Shown here in pieces: positions 44,028-51,145 of a stretch of 64,000 nucleotides of DNA. The translations under genes were made by a program, and so were the position numbers. The stretch covers positions 3,111,001-3,175,000 of the forward strand of contig NZ_CP080442.1 in the NCBI RefSeq assembly GCF_019597925.1, given 5' to 3'. Each line of letters begins with the position of its first letter. Position 1 is the first letter of the stretch. This stretch comes from [Clostridium] scindens. GTDB taxonomy: Bacteria > Bacillota > Clostridia > Lachnospirales > Lachnospiraceae. Below the pieces are notes generated by a model. The model saw nothing but the letters and a program-made list of their open reading frames with translations. It did no database searches and was not told where the DNA came from.

Positions 44028-45722
44028 CTATGTTCTTTTACATCTTGTGCCACTGGCGCCACGTTCCCATGTCTGCATGGCGCCGCCTTCTTCCGGCGGA
44101 CGGCACGTATGCGCGTAAATGTTAAGCATTCCCTTTTCTTCTTTCATAGGAGGGCGTTTCCAAACTGAAAGTCTTTGGTTAATCTCTTCTTCAGACAGTT
44201 TTAATTCAACCACCCCTTTTTCGATATCTACAAATATCTCGTCCCCGTCTTTTACAATTGCAATCGGTCCTCCCAAATATGCCTCCGGTGAGACGTGGCC
44301 AATAATCCCGCCATAATTGAAGCCAGAAAATCGTGCATCTGTAACCAGGCCGATACTCTTATGCAGACCTTTTCCCACCAGAATATCTGTAGTCAGCATG
44401 ACTTCTTTCATCCCAGGAGCACCCACGCAGCCTTCATAACGAATCACAATGACATCTCCAGGTACCACCTCGTTACGTTCCACTGCCGCACAGGCATCCT
44501 GATCGCATTCATATACTTTCGCTTTTCCGGAAAAGACCATCATTTCTTCTGGAACGCCGGTAGGCCGCACAATTGCTCCGTTCGGCGAGAGATTACCATA
44601 TAATACCTGAAGTCCAGGAATCGTTGAACATGGGTTGTCTAATGAGTGGATTATATCGTTAGGCTCTTCTTCCAGCCTGTCCAGGAATTCTCCCCAGGTG
44701 ATTCCCGTAAGCATCTTTCCGGAAGTATATAGCCTGCTTTGCAGCATCTTCATTATTGCAGGAACGCCGCCGGCATAATGGCATTCATATACCGTATACG
44801 GGCCGCTTGGAATTACATTAAGCAAAAGCGGTATTTCCTTCGCATATTTTGCGAAATCGTCCAATGTTATAGTAACGCCTAGTTCATATGCATAGGTAAG
44901 AATATGTAAAATGGCATTTGTAGAGCCTGCAACAGCCGTGTCAAATATGATCGCGTTTAAAAGAGTTTCTTTCGTTATTAATTGCGAAGGCCTGATATCC
45001 TTTTTAACCAGTTCTACGATGTATGCGCCCGCTTCGGTAGATTTTCTTAATTTCATATTGTCGTCTGCGGGAATAATGGAAGTTCCCGGCATTACCAGAT
45101 TCAGTACTTCGCCCAGCATCTGCATCGTACAGGCAGTCCCCATAGTAGGGCATGCGCCAAATGTCGGGCATACGTAGCCTTCCAGCGCAGACAGTTCGTC
45201 TTCCGGCGCCCCTGCCCTGACTGCACAGTCTAATGCAGACGCAGTCAGACGGCTTTGGTCTTTATAGCTTCCAGCACGCATTGAGCCGCCGGTGACCACA
45301 ATCGTTGGGATATCCAGCCGCATCGCGGCAAGATAGGCGCCAGAAATAATCAAATCACATGTTGCAAGAATGATAAGTCCATCAAACTGATGCACATTTG
45401 TAACAAATTCAATTGACATGCATACAACATCTCTACCTGCCTGCTCATATTTTAATGTCTCATTTCCATTTGAATATTCGCCGCAGGTAGACGGAATTCC
45501 AAATTCAACCGGAATTCCGCCAGCTGCCCAAATTCCTTGTTTCACCTGTTCCGCCAGCTGTCTTAAATGTGCATGTCCCGGAGCAGCCGAGTTGTAAGCA
45601 TTTGCCACTCCGATATGGGGTTTCTTCTTAATATCCTTATCGCAGTAGCCGCAAGTTTTCAGCATCATCCGCATATGGGTGGCGTTTACGCCATTCCAAT
45701 AGGGTCTATTCTCATCATACAT
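44028..45722 (-). CDS. Divergent IlvD/Edd family dehydratase
   Basis: 564 residues from ATG 45722; the frame is open to 45851 but that would overlap the permease gene. Iron-sulfur cysteines are in TCDLIISG, CPTFGACPTMG and an earlier STCGEYSNGN. In dihydroxy-acid and phosphogluconate dehydratases the second cysteine is in CDK, whose lysine helps bind magnesium; here it reads CDL. So this is an unusual branch, not safely called ilvD or edd. It sits between a TauE/SafE permease and a proline racemase-like gene. GGAG lies 12 nt before the chosen ATG. Confidence 0.8.
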   Translation of the reverse strand: MYDENRPYWNGVNATHMRMMLKTCGYCDKDIKKKPHIGVANAYNSAAPGHAHLRQLAEQVKQGIWAAGGIPVEFGIPSTCGEYSNGNETLKYEQAGRDVVCMSIEFVTNVHQFDGLIILATCDLIISGAYLAAMRLDIPTIVVTGGSMRAGSYKDQSRLTASALDCAVRAGAPEDELSALEGYVCPTFGACPTMGTACTMQMLGEVLNLVMPGTSIIPADDNMKLRKSTEAGAYIVELVKKDIRPSQLITKETLLNAIIFDTAVAGSTNAILHILTYAYELGVTITLDDFAKYAKEIPLLLNVIPSGPYTVYECHYAGGVPAIMKMLQSRLYTSGKMLTGITWGEFLDRLEEEPNDIIHSLDNPCSTIPGLQVLYGNLSPNGAIVRPTGVPEEMMVFSGKAKVYECDQDACAAVERNEVVPGDVIVIRYEGCVGAPGMKEVMLTTDILVGKGLHKSIGLVTDARFSGFNYGGIIGHVSPEAYLGGPIAIVKDGDEIFVDIEKGVVELKLSEEEINQRLSVWKRPPMKEEKGMLNIYAHTCRPPEEGGAMQTWERGASGTRCKRT

Positions 45723-45757
45723 AAAATTCTTAATCTCCAATCTTTGTTCTACCAATA

Positions 45758-46645
45758 TTAACCTACGTTGGCTTTTGCCACATTCTCCCTGGCAAAAGCC
45801 TGTTTGAGCATGGTTATGCCAGTATAAAAAGCAACCAGGATAACCAGCCATTGCAGCACGGATAACGGCAGCGAGGTTACCAGATATACCGCAATCAAAA
45901 CTCCGACAACGCCTGCGGCAGTAAATGCAAACGCCGCATGATGGTGATACCTGTTAGACGCAAAGTATGGAAATGAGCCATTGCATACTCCCAGTGCTCC
46001 TAGTCCCATCATGATCGGGAACGCAACAGCTGGATTCATTCCAAGCATATATACCATGACCATTGTAGGCGCATAGTTTCCAATCCCAACCGTCAACAGC
46101 GCGGCTAATATGAATGAGCCAATGCATGCGATCACAAGTTTTATTCCATGAAGCCCGATTGCGTTGCCTCCAAGAGGCATCAAGCCGAATTTGCTCATCA
46201 TCATCAACGCTCCAGCGCTCAAAAGTCCTACTCCCATTGTAATCCGCAGAGCCTTAACAGGCAATTTTGTGGCGACCTTTCCACCAATCAGCGCGCCTAT
46301 AATTCCACAGCCATACATGCCGACCAGAGTCAGTATCTCGACTTCAACTTTTGTAAGAAACAAGAGCGCCTCTAGTATAACGGGAATTGCACAGCCGATA
46401 ACCAGCGTTCCCGGAATCAGATCATCATCTACGGTTTTCGTCAATTTGTAGGTAGCAAGCGTCGGCGCCAGACTGCCAATTCCCAAGACGTCAAAAAAGT
46501 TTGCTATAAATCCCACCAGATAATATACTGCATATTGAAACGGCGTAACGCCTTTTTCCCGGTGCTTAATCATGCCATGAACAAGTCCGACCGCCTCGGT
46601 GCCGCCATATACTAAAAAAATACCTTTGATAACTGTTACTATCAT
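45758..46645 (-). CDS. TauE/SafE-family permease
   Basis: 295 residues with about eight membrane helices, two similar halves each starting with a glycine-rich helix (FFDVLGIGSLAPT; LTVGIGNYAPTMVMV), as in the TSUP family. Members export or import small anions and organic acids. Within the proline-reductase operon it may move the substrate or product; no better evidence. Confidence 0.82.
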   Translation of the reverse strand: MIVTVIKGIFLVYGGTEAVGLVHGMIKHREKGVTPFQYAVYYLVGFIANFFDVLGIGSLAPTLATYKLTKTVDDDLIPGTLVIGCAIPVILEALLFLTKVEVEILTLVGMYGCGIIGALIGGKVATKLPVKALRITMGVGLLSAGALMMMSKFGLMPLGGNAIGLHGIKLVIACIGSFILAALLTVGIGNYAPTMVMVYMLGMNPAVAFPIMMGLGALGVCNGSFPYFASNRYHHHAAFAFTAAGVVGVLIAVYLVTSLPLSVLQWLVILVAFYTGITMLKQAFARENVAKANVG

Positions 46646-46666
46646 AGTTTTCTCCTCTCATCCGCT

Positions 46667-47398
46667 CTATATTTTTGCGTGATAGACTTGTGGCAAAGGC
46701 TTGATGATTCCCGGCATGTCAGCTTCTACAATATGCTTTAACGCCTCTTTTACAATCTCTGTCTGCATTTTTGCATTATGCGGCTCTCCTGCATTTGCTC
46801 CCATAGGAACCTTCGGGGCTACTGCCCTAGGCGTCCCCTGCTGCCTGCATACCGGAGGAAGCGCGGCAATGATACAGGTAGGAATTCCAACAGCTTCAAT
46901 CGCTCTCTGCACCAATACTGCAGAGCGGTGGCAGGTACCTCAGCCAGCCGTCATAAGAACGATATCGACTCCTTCCTCTTTAAACATCGCGGCGACCTCT
47001 GGTCCTATGGTATCCCGAAAAGTATCCTGGTCTCCCCCGCCTCCCATAAATCCAGCGTTTACTTCAGAAAATTCGCCGATATAGCCTTCTTCTGCCAATT
47101 CCATCATCCTCTGGTACGGCCACATAGCGTTGATATCCCTATTAACATCGGTGTGGTCATAGCCTCCGTGGGTAATCATAAGTTCCTCTGGCTTTACATC
47201 TCTTGGAATTCTTCTCCAAGTGCGGTCTCCAGCCAGCTTATATGGCTTCTGTGTCTTTAAGTGCACGCCACAGGCGCTTGCAAATCCAACCTTGCATTCA
47301 TTGAGAGGCTTGGTCATCGGCGCCCAAACCGGCGGCGGTGTAATTGGTGTATAAATTTCCGAATACATATTTTCAACAGTAGTCAGTTTATATTTCAT
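46667..47398 (-). CDS. prdB: PrdB-like selenoprotein subunit of proline reductase (in-frame UGA = Sec153)
   Basis: The frame from ATG 47398 reads 152 codons to a TGA at 46942-46940 and stays open for 90 more to 46667. The join reads VLMTAG-U-GTCHRSAV, the selenocysteine site of D-proline reductase PrdB, and both halves carry PrdB-like sequence (PPPVWAPMTK, MITHGGYDHTDVN, AGFMGGGGDQDTF; then ALPPVCRQQGTPRAVAP, PMGANAGEPHN). The total, 243 residues, equals the family length. A hairpin follows the UGA. In the known enzyme Sec attacks the alpha carbon of D-proline held by the PrdA pyruvoyl group, cleaving the ring. ATG overlaps the upstream TGA (ATGA). Confidence 0.93.
46905..46925 (-). promoter_or_regulatory. 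Bacterial SECIS-like hairpin after the prdB UGA
   Basis: On the minus strand CTCTGCA (46925-46919), loop GTATTGG, TGCAGAG (46911-46905) form a 7-bp perfect stem starting 15 nt after the UGA, the position and loop type expected for SelB binding. Confidence 0.65.
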
Positions 47399-47634
47399 AA
47401 TCTATCCGTCTCCTCCTTTTCGTACTGATCCTTTTTCATTTCAACAAAACTCATAAGCAATTTTACTTCATCCCCGATTTGGGGTTCTTTTTCGCAAATC
47501 AATGATTTGCGCGGCAATTTCAGAATTCCCATCCGGGCAGACAGCTGAACGATGAATTCCCCGTCATTCAATCCTGAAATCGTTCCTGTATAAGGCACCG
47601 CTTCATTTTTCACCCGTATTCCTCGAATAATCAT
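47395..47634 (-). CDS. CBO2463/CBO2479-type small protein of proline-reductase clusters
   Basis: 79 residues, a small beta-rich protein (GTISGLNDGEFIVQLSARMG; EPQIGDEVKLLM). Recognised as the small domain found with prd-like genes in clostridia; its role is unknown. AGGAGG lies 7 nt before the ATG at 47634. It overlaps prdA and prdB by ATGA at both ends, so the three are translationally coupled and likely made in fixed ratio. Confidence 0.7.
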   Translation of the reverse strand: MIIRGIRVKNEAVPYTGTISGLNDGEFIVQLSARMGILKLPRKSLICEKEPQIGDEVKLLMSFVEMKKDQYEKEETDRL

Positions 47635-49076
47635 CTGCAAACCTCCTGTGCAAGAGAAAGATTCTCTTCTATAAGCGATCCATTGTACTTCTTTGGAGCG
47701 GCATTAATCTTTACGCCTGCAATTTTATTCTTCATCATCGTAACCGCGCGCAATGCAGCCTCCGGCGTCATGGAATTCTTAGCAAGGATGTCTTCCACAT
47801 TGCCATCTTCGGATACGCATAGATCAACCATAGAGTCCATATATTTATTTCCGACAACAAGCGCGCCCTGGACGCCACAATAAGATACACCCACAACCGG
47901 AATCCCAAGGGAGCCTATTTGCTCAATATGAGACGCAAAATCAATATGATTATTGCCGAATCCTTCCGTTGTCACGATACATCCATCAATATTCATCGCC
48001 TCTATGGTGGCTCCCACTCGTTTTGAAACGTAGAACTTTTCTTCATTTGCCTGCGGGCTTCCTACAAATAGAACGCCTAAGAAATTAACCTCTTCATCCT
48101 CCGCCAGTCTTTTCACGATAGGCTCTCTCCAATACAGCAGCGAAGCCTCCTTCGTATCCGGAGTAATGCATGTAAGGGCATGAATGCCTCCGTCACGGAC
48201 TTCATTTGTTCTCAAGAATACCGGAACATTCCCCAGGTCAACATTTGGACGCCCGCCAAGGAAGCCGCAGGGCTCGTCTGGAAGTATCAGATTATCATGC
48301 ATAGCTCCCTGCCCCATGATCTCCTTTACCAGAAGCACCCGTGGCTTATTGGGACGGTCGATTTCTTCGTAAAGCCGCTCTTTGTCTGCATCCTCAATCT
48401 CTTTTTCCTTAAGAACCTTCCTGATTTCCTGGGTCACGATATCCATCGCCTGATGACTGGCCAGTGGCCCTGGGCGTTCCATTCCCGTCCCCTTCTTAAT
48501 CGTTACATCAACATGAACAATAAATGCATCCTTATCCGGCGCTCCCGGTCTTCCCCACCATACATTATCCTCGTAAATTCCATTGCTCACATTCGCTTCC
48601 GCAGTCTGTAGTCCATCCTCGTCCGTACCGGTAAGCAGCATATATACGCCTGTCATTTCAAACGTAGAGCCTTCTCCTAGTTCCCCCTCTTTTTTAACTG
48701 CAATCGGCTGCACATCCATCATGGTATTCACATATACATCCTGGTGATCAGGCGTAATGACATCCATATTGACATCTGCAATCAATTCATTACAGGCCAA
48801 TGCCTCCTGAATGAGACTTTTGCGTACAACAAGCACTCCATTATCAAAGGATGTTTTGTCCCCTATTTTTACATCCTTTACCGGAAACGCATAATTTTTA
48901 AGAGTCCTGCGGACTCTATCCTGTGAATATTCTTCTGACTGTTCGCCTGCCGTATCGCCGTTTGATACATCTGCCCGGCCCAAAGCCGCAGAAGCAGTAT
49001 TTTCTGCCGGTATCCCATACGTTGGCATTTCAATGTGAATATTCCTTCCCTCTTTGATATCAAGAATAATAGACAT
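47631..49076 (-). CDS. prdA: Short PrdA-like proline reductase proprotein
   Basis: 481 residues, against about 625 for PrdA of Clostridium; the N-terminal ~145 residues are missing. The rest is clearly PrdA/GrdE-type: LLTGTDEDGLQTAEANVSNG, MGQGAMHDNLILPDEPC, GGRPNVDLGNVPVFLRTNEV. PrdA is cut at an internal cysteine to give a pyruvoyl group; the best candidate is Cys303 in IHALTCITPDTKE, which would leave a 179-residue C-terminal piece. AGGAGG precedes the ATG at 49076. prdC, prdD and prdE homologs are not in the window, so this may be a variant reductase with a different substrate or electron donor. Confidence 0.82.
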   Translation of the reverse strand: MSIILDIKEGRNIHIEMPTYGIPAENTASAALGRADVSNGDTAGEQSEEYSQDRVRRTLKNYAFPVKDVKIGDKTSFDNGVLVVRKSLIQEALACNELIADVNMDVITPDHQDVYVNTMMDVQPIAVKKEGELGEGSTFEMTGVYMLLTGTDEDGLQTAEANVSNGIYEDNVWWGRPGAPDKDAFIVHVDVTIKKGTGMERPGPLASHQAMDIVTQEIRKVLKEKEIEDADKERLYEEIDRPNKPRVLLVKEIMGQGAMHDNLILPDEPCGFLGGRPNVDLGNVPVFLRTNEVRDGGIHALTCITPDTKEASLLYWREPIVKRLAEDEEVNFLGVLFVGSPQANEEKFYVSKRVGATIEAMNIDGCIVTTEGFGNNHIDFASHIEQIGSLGIPVVGVSYCGVQGALVVGNKYMDSMVDLCVSEDGNVEDILAKNSMTPEAALRAVTMMKNKIAGVKINAAPKKYNGSLIEENLSLAQEVCR

Positions 49077-49368
49077 CGTTTATACCTCCTTTTTCATTTA
49101 CCAGAAGCATAGCATCGAATTCCGGTTAAATAAATTAACAGACATTAATGGCAGTATTGAAATCTTTTATACATTCCTGAAACCCTGATTTTTCCGTCTT
49201 TATTTCCGAATGATATAATAATATCGAATGGGGATATAAATAATATTGATATATAAATAACAATATTATATTTAAATTTTCTATAGAATTGTTTAAAATG
49301 GAATTACCAGACAAGAATTGGATTCGAAACATAAATTTAAGAACAGGATAAAGAGAGGAGAATCCGAA

Positions 49369-50280
49369 GTGAGTAAATACGATATTATATTAGATGTCTT
49401 TCGAACAGGAAGTATATCAAAAACTGCACAAAGCAAAAATTATTCACAGCCTGCTGTAAGCCAGATCATATCATCCTTTGAAAAGGAAATAGGCTTTTCT
49501 GTTTTCAAAAGAGAGAAAAACGGACTATTTCCAACAAGGCAAGGAGCATTGCTATTCGACTCAATATTAAAGATTACACAAGAGGAAAATAAGATTCAAA
49601 AAATCGTACAGTCTTGCGCTTCCACAGATAGAGGCACCATTAAGATCGGTACTTTTGAGAGTATCAGTACGAATTGGCTTCCCACGATTCTGGAAATGTT
49701 TTCTATCGATCATCCCTCCGTCAATTATGAATTAGTTCACGGCACGTATGATACGATTCAAAAGGATATTGCCCTTGACCGAATAGACTGTGGCTTTACC
49801 ACTTCGTTGCTTTCTGAAAAGAATCTTACATTCTGCCCTCTTTTGGATGATGAGTTTATGGTTGTTCTTCCCAGAGGACACGAATTATCCAAAAAAGCCG
49901 CAATACTGGCACAGGATCTTGCAGACTATCCCATGGTTATTTCTGCCGAAGGCTTAAACTACGACATTGGCAATATTTTAGATAATAGCCATATACGGCC
50001 TAACATCCGTATATTAAGTGGCGAAGATATGAGTTCTGTCCTGTTTGTAGAAAAGGGACTTGGCATCGGCATATTTCCACAGTTAATACTAAATGGCCTG
50101 AAGAAGGATATCAGCTGCCGTCCATTTGTAGAACATTATTCCAGAATAATTGGCATCGCTACACAGGATTCTCCTTACATCTCTCCTCTGACAAGAGACT
50201 TTATTAAAACAGTTCATAAATATATTCAAGAACGATATGGTAAAACTTACGTATTAGAAGATGATAGACAGTCTTTTTAA
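49369..50280 (+). CDS. LysR-family regulator of the proline-reductase operon
   Basis: 303 residues from GTG 49369, which has GAGAGGAG 8 nt upstream; the frame is open to 49318 without a ribosome-binding site. Helix-turn-helix ISKTAQSKNYSQPAVSQIISSFEKE, then a LysR effector domain. It is divergent from prdA with 292 nt between, where its sites should lie; the spacer is very AT-rich and shows no clear hairpin. Paralog of the LysR at 41041. Confidence 0.87.
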   Translation: MSKYDIILDVFRTGSISKTAQSKNYSQPAVSQIISSFEKEIGFSVFKREKNGLFPTRQGALLFDSILKITQEENKIQKIVQSCASTDRGTIKIGTFESISTNWLPTILEMFSIDHPSVNYELVHGTYDTIQKDIALDRIDCGFTTSLLSEKNLTFCPLLDDEFMVVLPRGHELSKKAAILAQDLADYPMVISAEGLNYDIGNILDNSHIRPNIRILSGEDMSSVLFVEKGLGIGIFPQLILNGLKKDISCRPFVEHYSRIIGIATQDSPYISPLTRDFIKTVHKYIQERYGKTYVLEDDRQSF

Positions 50281-50289
50281 ATCACCCTC

Positions 50290-51096
50290 TTAAAAAGAGA
50301 GTCCCTCGCACTTACGAGGAACTCTCTTTTTCAAATTCAGCATACGTTTATCAACGTCCTTTATCGATCCGTATTCACTTGTCTTTAACATCAACGTTTT
50401 AATCCTGTCCGCCTCTTCCCTGGTAATTGCCCCGCACTGCGCCATGCTGTATAGCACCTGGTCCGTGCGCCGTGACGCCATTTCTTTACTGGCATCCGGC
50501 GAGTAGATGGAAGGAGCCTTTGGAATGCCCGCAAGCATGGCTGACTCATATTCATTCAGTTTCCGCGGTTCTTTTCCAAAATACCCCAAGGATGCCTGAT
50601 AGATTCCATAGTATCCACTGCCGAAGTATACTGTATTGGCATATAGTTCGAATATCTCATCCTTTGTATATCTTGATTCTATCTCTATGGCCGCAAAGAC
50701 CTCCGCCACCTTTCGCTCGAACTTCTTATCCCTGGTAAACAGCAGATTCTTGGCAAACTGCTGGGTAATAGTGCTTCCGCCTTCTGCTAAGGACAGCGAC
50801 CGGATATCCCTCCATGCAGCGCGTCCGATCGCAATCAGATCAATTCCTCCGTGATCTTCAAATCTGCGGTCCTCAATGGATATCGTCGCTTTTACATAGA
50901 ATTGTGGAAGACTGTCGTAGTCAACATAATTCTCCTGACTGCGTATCTTTTCAATACGCTGGTCGATCGGCTCATCTGTTATGGCTTCCCGATACATTTC
51001 GTATCCTTTTATCCCAAAGAAGGCGCCGCTTCCCAGCAGCATGTAAATAAGGAACAACAGACAGCAGAAGATTTTCTTCTTTTTCTTCATAGCCAC
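50290..51096 (-). CDS. mtgA: Monofunctional peptidoglycan transglycosylase (GT51)
   Basis: Up to 268 residues: a lysine-rich N-terminus, one membrane helix (about 9-29), and a GT51 domain with EDRRFEDHGGID (catalytic Glu) and EGGSTITQQFAKNL. No transpeptidase domain follows, so it polymerises glycan strands only. The first codon is GTG; an ATG two codons later (51090) is equally placed relative to AAAGGA. Its last codons overlap the terminator of the convergent LysR gene. Confidence 0.9.
   Translation of the reverse strand: MAMKKKKKIFCCLLFLIYMLLGSGAFFGIKGYEMYREAITDEPIDQRIEKIRSQENYVDYDSLPQFYVKATISIEDRRFEDHGGIDLIAIGRAAWRDIRSLSLAEGGSTITQQFAKNLLFTRDKKFERKVAEVFAAIEIESRYTKDEIFELYANTVYFGSGYYGIYQASLGYFGKEPRKLNEYESAMLAGIPKAPSIYSPDASKEMASRRTDQVLYSMAQCGAITREEADRIKTLMLKTSEYGSIKDVDKRMLNLKKRVPRKCEGLSF
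50292..50334. terminator. Terminator between convergent LysR and mtgA
   Basis: AAAAAGAGAGT-c-CCTCG and CGAGG-a-ACTCTCTTTTT (50292-50331) form a long stem with A and T tails, so it works both ways; for mtgA it overlaps the coding end. Confidence 0.8.
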
Positions 51097-51145
51097 CCAT
51101 TCCTTTCCATTTCATCAACCTAGAATCCATCATCAAAATGTTCAT

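Noticed and set aside
44028..45851. Longest frame of the IlvD/Edd gene as the true protein
   Set aside because: The extra N-terminus would overlap the permease gene and is not family-like; ATG 45722 is better.
46667..46915. A separate 82-residue protein beginning MVQRAIEAVG
   Set aside because: It is the C-terminal part of PrdB read after the selenocysteine UGA; its start is an internal codon of the longer frame.
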